A stretch of 64,000 nt of DNA from Desulfurellaceae bacterium bin18. GTDB lineage: Bacteria > Desulfobacterota > Binatia > Bin18. Within the stretch, counting starts at the first letter, position 1. Each line of letters starts with the position of its first letter. Positions 8,513 through 15,799 of this stretch are shown here, piece after piece. Both the position numbers and the translations under genes were made by a program. The notes under the pieces are model-generated. The model ran no database searches and had not been told where the DNA came from. It saw only the letters and a list, made by a program, of their open reading frames with translations. Location of the stretch: positions 1 through 64,000 of the forward strand of contig MPMI01000023.1 in the NCBI GenBank assembly GCA_002238415.1. The letters run 5' to 3'.

Positions 8513-10261
8513 CTAGGTTCCGCTTGCTCTCGACGTCCGCCTTGTCTGTATTTCTCCGCCAAGAATGTCCAGCGCGGTTCTGACGAGTGGGTCTACCGAG
8601 CCTGCCGGGTCTTGGGTGCTCTTTTGCGGCCGGTCGCCCTCCCCTGGTAGTGAGCTGGGCTGTTTTGTGGCCGGCCCGGGTCTATCCTTTTGCACTTCAA
8701 CGCTGAGCTTGCGTCCGAAAAACTGTTCGGCAGACTCCTCCAAAACGGTCCGATTCTCTTGGCGTAACAACTCTTTCAGATAGGGGTCCTTGTTTACACC
8801 AATCTGTAAAGCGGTCGGGGTCACGTCGAGCAAATAGCCTGCCTTCAGGGCAAAAAAGAGCGAGATTTTCCTGCTCCGCACCGTGGCCAGAAAACCGTCC
8901 CACTGCTCGCCCTGTTCCAAATGCTCTGCGGTTGGGTCCTTTGAGTCCTTTGCGTCAGTAGAGTCCTTTGCGTCGGTAGAGTCCTTTGGGTCCTTGAGAC
9001 CCGAAGACCCAACAGACTCAACAGACTCAACAGACTCAATAGACCCAACAGACCCAGCTGAAGCGGCAGGCCGAAAGCGTTGCTGTCTTGCCGGGGCCGG
9101 GCGACTACTGCTGCTTCCCAATTGGGTTTGCAACTCTTCCAGTTTGGCCAGCGCTTCCTGAATCGGGAGCACCGGCGGCTGACTGGCCAGCTTGACCAGC
9201 GCCATCTCAATGACGAGCTGAGTATAGGCCGACTTCCGCACCGCCTCTTCTGTTTCCAACAGAGAGGCAAAGAAGCGCTGAAGATCTTCTCGTGAGCGGA
9301 GGGCTGCCTGTTTATGTACGATCTCAACCTCGTGGTCGGGCAGGTCGGCCAGAACAGATACGTCAGCACTCACTTTGGCAACCACGAGATCGTGAAAATG
9401 GGTGAGCAGATCGTGACACAGCCGACGCGGATCATAGCCGTATTGATACAGATCGCCGGTCAGCCGGAGCACTTGAGCCGGGTCTTCGGCCAGGATTGCT
9501 TCCACCACCCGAAACAGGGCCTGACGGTCGGCCACGCCCAGGGCGTCTCTGACCGCCGCCTCGTCGACCCGGCCGTTGCTCCACGCCACCACTTGGTCGA
9601 GGAGCGATTCGGCATCGCGCAGGCTCCCGTCGGCCTCCCGCGCCAGCAGGGCCAGCCCGGCCTCATCGCACTCAAAGCCTTCTGCCTGGGTGAGGTGTCG
9701 GAGTTGCTGTATGAGGTCGCGTAGCGGGATACGCTTGAAGTCGTAGCGCTGGCAGCGAGACAGAATCGTCTGCAAGATTTTATGCGATTCCGTTGTCGCA
9801 AAAATAAATTTGACATGCGCCGGTGGCTCTTCCAGGGTTTTCAGCAGGGCGTTGAAGGCGGCATTTGAAAGCATATGGACTTCATCAATAATGACCACCC
9901 GAAAACGGCCCGTGGCCGGTCGATACTGCACGCCTTCGGTCAAATCTCGCACATTGTCCACGCCGGTATGCGAGGCACCATCGATTTCCAGGACATCAAT
10001 GGCACTGCCGTTCGTGATCTCCTCACACTGGCTACAGGCGTTACACGGGTCCGGCGTCGGCCCCTGCTTACAATTCAGGGCTTTGGCCAAGAGCCGGGCG
10101 GTTGTCGTTTTCCCTACCCCGCGCGGCCCGGTAAACAAGAAAGCATGCGCCACGCGCTCGCTGCGAATCGCATTCCGCAAGGTGCGCGTGACATGCTCCT
10201 GCCCAATGACGTCATCGAACGTCTGAGGGCGCCACTTCCGGGCAAGAACGAGATAGCTCAT
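8513..10261 (-). CDS. dnaX: DNA polymerase III subunit gamma/tau, with an in-frame repeat insertion
   Basis: 582 residues. Domains in order: AAA+ clamp-loader ATPase with Walker A GPRGVGKTT (about residue 45), zinc-binding cysteines CKQGPTPDPCNACSQC, Walker B VVIIDEVHML, sensor region SRCQRYDFKR, then domain III and a low-complexity linker followed by a tau-like C-terminal domain. The linker at about residues 402-443 is translated from repeat B1 and consists of S-V-E and D-S-T / D-A-K tripeptide runs. The 9-bp unit length keeps the frame open. Upstream lie SRP RNA and tRNA-Ser; ybaB and recR follow. A gamma-producing frameshift site was not recognised. Confidence 0.95.
   Translation of the reverse strand: MSYLVLARKWRPQTFDDVIGQEHVTRTLRNAIRSERVAHAFLFTGPRGVGKTTTARLLAKALNCKQGPTPDPCNACSQCEEITNGSAIDVLEIDGASHTGVDNVRDLTEGVQYRPATGRFRVVIIDEVHMLSNAAFNALLKTLEEPPAHVKFIFATTESHKILQTILSRCQRYDFKRIPLRDLIQQLRHLTQAEGFECDEAGLALLAREADGSLRDAESLLDQVVAWSNGRVDEAAVRDALGVADRQALFRVVEAILAEDPAQVLRLTGDLYQYGYDPRRLCHDLLTHFHDLVVAKVSADVSVLADLPDHEVEIVHKQAALRSREDLQRFFASLLETEEAVRKSAYTQLVIEMALVKLASQPPVLPIQEALAKLEELQTQLGSSSSRPAPARQQRFRPAASAGSVGSIESVESVESVGSSGLKDPKDSTDAKDSTDAKDSKDPTAEHLEQGEQWDGFLATVRSRKISLFFALKAGYLLDVTPTALQIGVNKDPYLKELLRQENRTVLEESAEQFFGRKLSVEVQKDRPGPATKQPSSLPGEGDRPQKSTQDPAGSVDPLVRTALDILGGEIQTRRTSRASGT
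8934..9056. repeat. Family B palindrome of 9-bp units, copy B1, inside dnaX
   Basis: About seven 9-bp units of the GAGTCCTTT / GCGTCGGTA type run into an inverted set of GACTCAACA / GACCCAACA units, giving a large imperfect hairpin. It lies fully inside dnaX, in frame, and codes for tripeptide repeats. Confidence 0.85.
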
Positions 10262-10330
10262 AGCATAGCCGACGGTTTGGGGTTGTCCGGTGTGTTCCGC
10301 CGCGGTGTTACTCTACTCACGCGGTATAAT

Positions 10331-10382
10331 GGAGTAAACGTGTCAACATCTGCATGTTTATTGGAGGACACGTTTCCTCTTT
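10331..10382. repeat. Family A palindromic element, copy A4
   Basis: Arms GGAGTAAACGTGTC and GACACGTTTCCTCTT, loop in reverse orientation (CATCTGCATG). It lies between SRP RNA and dnaX. A TATAAT sequence abuts its left end on the plus strand. Confidence 0.82.
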
Positions 10383-10401
10383 GATGATGAGCCGGTCGTC
10401 A

Positions 10402-10512
10402 GTGGTGATAGCTAGGCTACCCTGCGGCACAGGGAGAGTTCCGGTACCGCTGCTTCCTTCCGGACCTGACGGATTTCCCGGCTTCCCTTGCGCAGGACCT
10501 AGCTATCACCAC
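10402..10512 (-). ncRNA. ffs: Signal recognition particle RNA (small bacterial 4.5S type)
   Basis: The minus strand contains AGGTCCGGAAGGAAGCAGC, the hallmark of the SRP RNA apical domain with its GGAA tetraloop. The two ends (about 10398-10416 and 10498-10516) are complementary over nearly 19 bases and close a single long hairpin of about 110 nt. Location just upstream of dnaX is common. Ends are approximate. Confidence 0.93.
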
Positions 10513-10515
10513 TGA

Positions 10516-10602
10516 CGGAGAGGGAGGGATTCGAACCCTCGGTACCCGAAGGTACACACGATTTCCAGTCGTGCCCGATCGGCCTAACTCTGGCACCTCT
10601 CC
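10516..10602 (-). tRNA. tRNA-Ser (GGA)
   Basis: 87 nt with a long variable arm (GTGTACCTTCGGGTACC region). Acceptor stem GGAGAGG pairs with CCTCTCC; the anticodon loop CTGGAAA gives anticodon GGA; the T-arm has GGTTCGAATCC. The 3' CCA is not encoded. It lies just upstream of the SRP RNA gene. Confidence 0.94.
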
Positions 10603-10616
10603 CATAAATATGCCTG

Positions 10617-10670
10617 AAAGAGGAAACGTGTTCAGCATCTTCACGCTGTTAGAGGACACGTTTCCTCTTT
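10617..10670. repeat. Family A palindromic element, copy A5
   Basis: Arms AAAGAGGAAACGTGTTC and GAGGACACGTTTCCTCTTT, loop reversed (CAGCATCTTCACGCTG). It lies just upstream of tRNA-Ser. The remaining 10671-10950 gap contains a likely nuo promoter and nothing else recognisable. Confidence 0.87.
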
Positions 10671-10845
10671 TCCTCCATGGCCGCGTGTGTGCAAGAGGTT
10701 TACCACCTCCCTAGTCCTCCTGCAAGGAAGGGACGAGGCAACCGTGGACGGTTGAACGGACCGAGCGCGCCTGCACGAAAAAGCGAACAGCAAGAAGGGA
10801 CCACAGCTCCGTGTCTAGGGTAGAGAAAGCCGGTGCTTGGGGTTG

Positions 10846-10873
10846 TTGACACCGTGCCGGGCCTCTGTATCTT
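10846..10873 (+). promoter_or_regulatory. Likely promoter of the nuo operon
   Basis: TTGACA at 10846-10851 and TATCTT at 10868-10873 are separated by 16 bases, about 78 bases before the nuoA start. This is a sigma-70-like candidate read by eye. Confidence 0.5.
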
Positions 10874-10950
10874 GTGCCGAGGGCATTGGGCAGATGACAA
10901 CACGATCATACGTTGCCCACCGTAGCTGTCGGAGTTGACAAGAGCTTGCT

Positions 10951-11304
10951 ATGGATCAATACGTTCCCGTCCTGATTGCGCTGATCCTGGGTGGGGTTGT
11001 GGCTTTGGTCATGACCTTTGCGAGCACGCTGCTCGGCGTCAAAACCCACTCGGCGGTCAAGGACGAACCGTTCGAGTGCGGCAATCCACCCAGTGGTTCT
11101 GCGTGGGGGCGCTTTTCTGTCAAATTCTATCTCGCCGCTATCCTCTTCATTGTCTTTGATGTCGAAGTGGTCTTCCTCTATCCCTGGGCGGTCGTCTTCC
11201 GCCAGTTGGGCCTGTTCGGCTTCATGGCCATGTTACTCTTCGTGCTCGTGCTGGTTGTGGGTTTGGTCTATGAGGTGAAAAAGGGGGGGCTGGAATCGAC
11301 CTGA
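10951..11304 (+). CDS. nuoA: NADH-quinone oxidoreductase subunit A
   Basis: 117 residues with three predicted membrane helices and the family signature FECGNPP followed by FSVKFYLAAILFIVFDVEVVFLYPW. NuoA is a small membrane subunit at the junction of the peripheral and membrane arms of complex I. It opens the operon behind a likely promoter. The next gene is nuoC after 17 bases; nuoB, which normally follows, is absent. Confidence 0.95.
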   Translation: MDQYVPVLIALILGGVVALVMTFASTLLGVKTHSAVKDEPFECGNPPSGSAWGRFSVKFYLAAILFIVFDVEVVFLYPWAVVFRQLGLFGFMAMLLFVLVLVVGLVYEVKKGGLEST

Positions 11305-11321
11305 CCAGCCCGTAGGCAGAC

Positions 11322-11831
11322 ATGGCTGAAGCAGACATTCTCTCTCATATCGAGACGGCCTTGTCCGGCACGATACAAGAACAGCACTCCTCGCACGGGA
11401 ATGATACGATTGTCATTGATCGGGACGACCTGCCGACTGTTTTGAGCCAGCTCAAGGAGCATCCTGATTTTGCCTTCAACCTGTTGCTCGATATCACCGG
11501 GGTCGATTTTTTCGGGAAAGAGCCGCGCTTCGAGGTCGTCTACCACCTCTATTCACTGACCCATAATCATCGCCTGCGGGTCAAAGTTCGACTTACGGAG
11601 GAGAGTGCCCAGTTGCCCTCGGCTGCGTCAGTCTGGAAGTCGGCAGACTGGCTGGAGCGCGAAGTCTGGGATATGTTTGGGATTAAGTTTACCGATCATC
11701 CCGACCTGCGTCGCATCCTGATGTATGAAGAATTCCGCGGCCATCCGCTCCGCAAAGACTATCCGGTCAACAAACGTCAACCCTTGGTCGAAGAACGCGA
11801 CCCCATTACCAACCCATGGCATAAAGGGTAA
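11322..11831 (+). CDS. nuoC: NADH-quinone oxidoreductase subunit C
   Basis: 169 residues of the 30-kDa complex I subunit. The signature WLEREVWDMFGI followed by FTDHPDLRRILM and GHPLRKDYP is complete. It is a separate gene, not fused with nuoD as in E. coli. It forms part of the quinone-binding connecting module. The ATG at 11322 is preceded by GTAGGCAG, a weak ribosome-binding site. Confidence 0.95.
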   Translation: MAEADILSHIETALSGTIQEQHSSHGNDTIVIDRDDLPTVLSQLKEHPDFAFNLLLDITGVDFFGKEPRFEVVYHLYSLTHNHRLRVKVRLTEESAQLPSAASVWKSADWLEREVWDMFGIKFTDHPDLRRILMYEEFRGHPLRKDYPVNKRQPLVEERDPITNPWHKG

Positions 11832-11837
11832 CAATCT

Positions 11838-13064
11838 ATGGCGGAAGCTGCGGCCCCTCTTCTTGGTGCGCAAAAAGACGTTGCTGAACACGACCCCACC
11901 TCTGAAATCATGGAGTTGCAGATGGGACCGTCCCATCCGGCAACCCACGGCACAATCAAACTCAACCTCACCCTTGACGGGGAAAAAATACTCAACTGCG
12001 ATGTCGAGATCGGCTATCTGCACCGCGGCTTTGAGAAGATGTGCGAGCAGCGTACCTGGAATCACTGCATCCCCTATACCGACCGTCTGAATTATGCCTC
12101 GCCGCTCATCAACAACGTGGCCTTTGCCATAACGGCCGAACAACTGCTCGACGTTGAAGTCCCGGAACGCTGCCAATATATCCGGGTCATCATGAGCGAG
12201 ATCTCGCGGATTACCGACCATTTGACGTGTCTGGGCATGGCGGCTACGGAAGCGGGGGCGATTTCCGTAGGATTCTATCTGATGGAGGCGCGTGAGACCC
12301 TATACGACTTGGTTACGGCCGTGACTGGCGCCCGCCTGACGGTCAGCTATGCACGGGTCGGCGGCGTCATGCACGATCTGCCCCACGATTTTGCCGAGCG
12401 TGTGCGGACGGCGTTTACCGATATGCGGCGCATCCTCAGCGACTGCGACAAGCTGCTGTCCAAGAATCGGATCTTCATTGACCGTATGTCCGGCGTGGGA
12501 GCAATTTCGCCGGAAGACGCGATTTCGTACGGCCTCACCGGCCCGCTCCTGCGAGCAACCGGTGTGCCTTACGATGTGCGGAAAGCACAGCCCTACTCTG
12601 GTTATGACCGTTTTGAGTTTGACATCCCGACGGGCACCCAGGGTGACAATTACGACCGCTTTTCTGTGCGCTTTGAGGAAATCAGACAGAGCATGCGGAT
12701 TATTGAGCAGGCCCTGAACGGTATCCCGAGCGGCCCGATTCGGATTGACGACCCGCAGATTACGCTGCCTGAAAAGAAACAGGTGTACGGTAATATCGAG
12801 GGTCTGATGAATCATTTCAAGCTGGTCATCGAAGGGGTTAAAATTCCGCCCGGAGAGGCGTTTCTGAGTGTAGAAGGCGCCAACGGCGAACTCGGCTTTT
12901 ATCTCGTCAGCGACGGCAGCGGTCGCCCCTATCGCGTCCGGGTTCGTCCGCCCTGTTTTTTCGGCATGGCGGCGCTGGGCGAGATGTTACGCGGCTGTCT
13001 GATCTCCGACATTATTACGACGTTCGGTATGGTTAATATGATAGGCGGAGAGTGTGACCGTTAA
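11838..13064 (+). CDS. nuoD: NADH-quinone oxidoreductase subunit D
   Basis: 408 residues of the 49-kDa subunit. MGPSHPATHG near the N-terminus and GYLHRGFEKMCE are the quinone-site and hydrogenase-related signatures; the C-terminus ends in IGGECDR as usual. It forms the quinone pocket together with NuoB, which is not encoded in this operon. Six bases separate it from nuoC. Repeat B2 begins a few bases after its stop. Confidence 0.96.
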   Translation: MAEAAAPLLGAQKDVAEHDPTSEIMELQMGPSHPATHGTIKLNLTLDGEKILNCDVEIGYLHRGFEKMCEQRTWNHCIPYTDRLNYASPLINNVAFAITAEQLLDVEVPERCQYIRVIMSEISRITDHLTCLGMAATEAGAISVGFYLMEARETLYDLVTAVTGARLTVSYARVGGVMHDLPHDFAERVRTAFTDMRRILSDCDKLLSKNRIFIDRMSGVGAISPEDAISYGLTGPLLRATGVPYDVRKAQPYSGYDRFEFDIPTGTQGDNYDRFSVRFEEIRQSMRIIEQALNGIPSGPIRIDDPQITLPEKKQVYGNIEGLMNHFKLVIEGVKIPPGEAFLSVEGANGELGFYLVSDGSGRPYRVRVRPPCFFGMAALGEMLRGCLISDIITTFGMVNMIGGECDR

Positions 13065-13067
13065 TAC

Positions 13068-13127
13068 GGGGTCTATGGGGTCTTGACCCAACAGACCCCA
13101 TGGACTCAATAGACCCCATGGACTCAT
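13068..13127. repeat. Family B palindrome, copy B2 (nuoD-nuoE spacer)
   Basis: Short version built from GGGTCTATG-type units facing ACAGACCCCATGGACTC-type units. It fills most of the 83-base gap between nuoD and nuoE. Confidence 0.75.
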
Positions 13128-13147
13128 AAAAGTGCTGAGAGCAGATT

Positions 13148-13654
13148 ATGGCTGTCCAATTTTCAGCGGAAACGCACAAGCGATTTGAAGAGGTACTGAC
13201 CCGGTATCCGACCAAGCAGGCCGCCATTCTGCCCACGTTGTGGCTGGCGCAGACCGAGTTCGGTTATCTGAGCCCCGAAGCGATGGAGCATGTCGCTGAT
13301 TTGCTCGACCTGTCGCCGGCCTATGTGCAGGGTGTCGCGACCTTTTACACCATGTTCTACAAGGAACCGATGGGGCAGTGTCACGTACAGGTCTGCACCA
13401 ACCTGTCCTGCACCCTGGTCGGCGCTGAAAAAATTGTCCGCTGCCTGGAAGACCGGCTCGGCGTCAAAGTCGGTCAGACCACTGGCGATAATGTGTTTTC
13501 ACTGAGCGAGGTCGAATGTCTGGGTTCGTGCGGCACCGCTCCCGTTATCCAGGTCAACGACGACTATCACGAGAAGCAGACCCCGGAGAGTATGCTCAGC
13601 CTGATCGATGAGTTGGCAAAGCAGGCCGAATCTGCCTCCACACCAGGAGCCTGA
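13148..13654 (+). CDS. nuoE: NADH-quinone oxidoreductase subunit E (24-kDa, thioredoxin-like 2Fe-2S)
   Basis: 168 residues. The four cysteines of the 2Fe-2S cluster are present as CTNLSC and CLGSC, in a thioredoxin-like fold with the N-terminal helical segment (LPTLWLAQTEFGYLS). NuoE belongs to the NADH-oxidising N module with NuoF and NuoG, yet neither is encoded here: nuoH starts 14 bases after this gene. The partner may lie elsewhere, or NuoE may serve another electron-input subunit. Confidence 0.93.
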   Translation: MAVQFSAETHKRFEEVLTRYPTKQAAILPTLWLAQTEFGYLSPEAMEHVADLLDLSPAYVQGVATFYTMFYKEPMGQCHVQVCTNLSCTLVGAEKIVRCLEDRLGVKVGQTTGDNVFSLSEVECLGSCGTAPVIQVNDDYHEKQTPESMLSLIDELAKQAESASTPGA

Positions 13655-13668
13655 ACGTCAGACGCCGT

Positions 13669-14760
13669 ATGATAGATTTTCTCATCACGTTTAGCCTGAC
13701 CCTGCTGATGGTGCTGATGGTGTTGAATCTCGGTGGGCTGCTGCTGTGGGTAGAGCGCAAAGGCAGCGCGGTTCTGCAAGATCGGATTGGGGCCAATCGA
13801 GCCGCTGTGTTTGGAAAACTCCCCTTTAATCTTGGCATCGTGAACACCCTGGTGGCTGACCCCATCAAGCTGTTTACTAAAGAAGACTTTGTGCCTCAGG
13901 GGGCGGACAAGCTACTGCACACGCTTGCGCCGGCTATTGGCCTGGTACCCTTATTGGTCACCTTTATTGTGATTCCGTTTGGCGACGTGCTGATTATCGG
14001 CGGGCGGGAAATTACGCTTCAGGCTGCCAATCTGAACATCGGTATTCTGTATGTCCTGGCGATGGTCTCACTCAGCGTGTACGGCGTTGTCCTGGGCGGC
14101 TGGGCCTCCAATAATCGCTGGGCGCTCTTGGGCGGGATTCGGGGCTCCGCCCAGATGATCTCGTACGAGATTCCGTTGGGGCTGGCGCTCATCGGCGTTG
14201 TCCTTGCCTTTGGCTCGCTGGACTTACAGGAGATTACGCGCGCCCAAGGCGCGCTGATCGGCGGTTGGATTCCGGCCTGGGGCATTGTCTATCAACCGGT
14301 GGCCTTTCTGATCTTCCTGGCCGCCGGAATAGCCGAGAGCAAACGGATTCCGTTTGATCTGCCCGAAGCTGAGTCCGAGCTGATATCCGGCTATTTCACC
14401 GAGTACTCCGGCTCCAAGCAGGCCATGTTCATGCTGGGCGACTTTGTCGAAGCCATTATCGTTGCCGGGCTGATTACCACGCTCTTCTTCGGCGGTTGGC
14501 AGGTCCCGTTTCTGCTGCGCGACGGATTTCATTTTCCGTGGGGCGGCACTCTCGCGCTGCCCTCACTCCTCGTGACGCTTCTTCAGGTCGGGGCGTTTAC
14601 GCTGAAGGTACTCTTCTTCTGCTGGCTCCAGATCATGATTCGCTGGACCCTGCCCCGCTTCCGCTATGATCAACTCATCAGCCTGGGGTGGAAAATTCTC
14701 CTCCCGCTGGCGCTGGCCAACGTTATGCTGACCGCGCTGATTATTCTCCTGTTCGAGTAA
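13669..14760 (+). CDS. nuoH: NADH-quinone oxidoreductase subunit H
   Basis: 363 residues with eight or more hydrophobic helices. Family signatures include WVERKGSAVLQDRIGANRA and ADPIKLFTKEDFVP near the N-terminus and RIPFDLPEAESELISGYFTEY in the middle, the quinone-site loop. It anchors the peripheral arm to the membrane. nuoI normally follows, but nuoJ begins five bases later. Confidence 0.96.
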   Translation: MIDFLITFSLTLLMVLMVLNLGGLLLWVERKGSAVLQDRIGANRAAVFGKLPFNLGIVNTLVADPIKLFTKEDFVPQGADKLLHTLAPAIGLVPLLVTFIVIPFGDVLIIGGREITLQAANLNIGILYVLAMVSLSVYGVVLGGWASNNRWALLGGIRGSAQMISYEIPLGLALIGVVLAFGSLDLQEITRAQGALIGGWIPAWGIVYQPVAFLIFLAAGIAESKRIPFDLPEAESELISGYFTEYSGSKQAMFMLGDFVEAIIVAGLITTLFFGGWQVPFLLRDGFHFPWGGTLALPSLLVTLLQVGAFTLKVLFFCWLQIMIRWTLPRFRYDQLISLGWKILLPLALANVMLTALIILLFE

Positions 14761-14765
14761 ACGCT

Positions 14766-15254
14766 ATGGATTTCGTGACCTTCTTTGCCTTGGCTATTCC
14801 GTTGGTCGTGATCGCGATTATGGTCATTGCCCATCCCAGTCCGGTCTATAGCGCCCTCTTTCTGGTCCTGACCCTTTTTCTGCTGGCGGTCTATTTTCTG
14901 TTTCTGGACGCTCATATGGTCGCCGCGCTCCAGATCATTGTGTACGCCGGGGCGATCATGGTCCTGTTTTTATTTGTGATTATGCTGCTCAATTTGCAGA
15001 GCGACACCCAGCCGACACCCAGCCGCGGCTTGGGCCGGGCGGCTATTATCGGCGGCGTCATCCTGGTGGCGGAACTGGGTCTGCTGCTGCAACGCTCCTC
15101 GTCCGAGCAGGCCGAGAGCGCCCTGCCCGAGAACTTCGGGACGGTCGAAGCCTTGGGGAGTCAGCTCTTCACCACGTATCTGCTGCCTTTTGAAATCACC
15201 GGCATCCTCCTGTTGGTCGCGGTTGTTGGGGCAGTGGTCTTGGCAAAACGATAG
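14766..15254 (+). CDS. nuoJ: NADH-quinone oxidoreductase subunit J
   Basis: 162 residues, five hydrophobic segments. Conserved LFLVLTLFLLAVYFLFLDAH and LQIIVYAGAIMVLFLFVIMLL stretches (in overlapping pieces) identify NuoJ. The start is the ATG at 14766; an earlier in-frame codon overlaps nuoH. Just after the stop lies repeat B3. Confidence 0.94.
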   Translation: MDFVTFFALAIPLVVIAIMVIAHPSPVYSALFLVLTLFLLAVYFLFLDAHMVAALQIIVYAGAIMVLFLFVIMLLNLQSDTQPTPSRGLGRAAIIGGVILVAELGLLLQRSSSEQAESALPENFGTVEALGSQLFTTYLLPFEITGILLLVAVVGAVVLAKR

Positions 15255-15362
15255 AAAGAGTAGATGTATGCGTCTGTTGAGTCCTTTGCATCTGTTGAGT
15301 CCTCTGGGTCCGACCCAACAGACGCAATACACCCAACAAACCCCATAGACCCAATACTCTTT
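15255..15362. repeat. Hybrid palindrome: family B core with family A outer arms (copy B3)
   Basis: The outer 8-bp arms AAAGAGTA (15255-15262) and TACTCTTT (15355-15362) are perfect and match the outer arms of family A. Between them are 9-bp units of family B (TGTTGAGTCCTTTG facing GACCCAACAGACG). It fills the nuoJ-nuoK gap. Confidence 0.8.
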
Positions 15363-15381
15363 GAGGGCGACCGAGCGCACT

Positions 15382-15684
15382 ATGGTTCCAATCAGTTATC
15401 ATCTCATTCTGAGCGGCATCCTGTTCACCATCGGCGTGACCGGCGTTCTCTTGCGCCGCAATATCATTATTATTTTCATGGCGATTGAACTTATGCTGAA
15501 TGCCGTCAACCTGTCTTTTGTGGCCCTGGCCCGGCATTTCGGCAATATGGACGGACAGATCATCGTGTTCTTTGTCATGTCGGTGGCGGCGGCAGAGGTT
15601 GCGGTTGGGCTGGCCATTATCCTGCTTGTTTTTCGTGGCCGGGAGACGGTCAATGCAGACGAACTCAACCTGATGCGATGGTAA
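15382..15684 (+). CDS. nuoK: NADH-quinone oxidoreductase subunit K
   Basis: 100 residues, the canonical NuoK length, three membrane helices. The glutamates needed for proton movement lie in [15 protein letters not shown] and in the helix [13 protein letters not shown]. Start ATG at 15382, giving MVPISYHL as in relatives; a TTG at 15361 inside the repeat edge is not needed. Confidence 0.95.
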   Translation: MVPISYHLILSGILFTIGVTGVLLRRNIIIIFMAIELMLNAVNLSFVALARHFGNMDGQIIVFFVMSVAAAEVAVGLAIILLVFRGRETVNADELNLMRW

Positions 15685-15708
15685 AGCGTATGACACAATT
15701 ACCGAGTT

Positions 15709-15774
15709 GTAGGGGCAGGCCCCTGTGCCTGTCCTCATTCGACATCACGGGCAACCCCCTGTGGTTGCCCCTAC
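15709..15774. repeat. Family C hairpin repeat (nuoK-nuoL spacer)
   Basis: Arms GTAGGGGCAGGC and GGTTGCCCCTAC at the ends, with CCCTGTGCCTGTCC and GGGCAACCCCCTGTGG inside. Hairpins of this GTAGGGGC...GCCCCTAC type are common in many bacterial genomes. It sits upstream of the nuoL start. Confidence 0.75.
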
Positions 15775-15799
15775 ATCGACCGGGAGCGGTGCTGTAGAG

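Noticed and set aside
8934..9056. CRISPR-like array of short repeats in dnaX
   Set aside because: Units are 9 bp, contiguous and inverted, with no spacers; it is the family B palindrome.
11305..11321. Hidden nuoB between nuoA and nuoC
   Set aside because: Only 17 bases lie between them, and neither gene is fused to a NuoB domain.
15725..15799. N-terminal extension of NuoL
   Set aside because: It is translated from hairpin repeat C; the ATG at 15800 gives the normal start.
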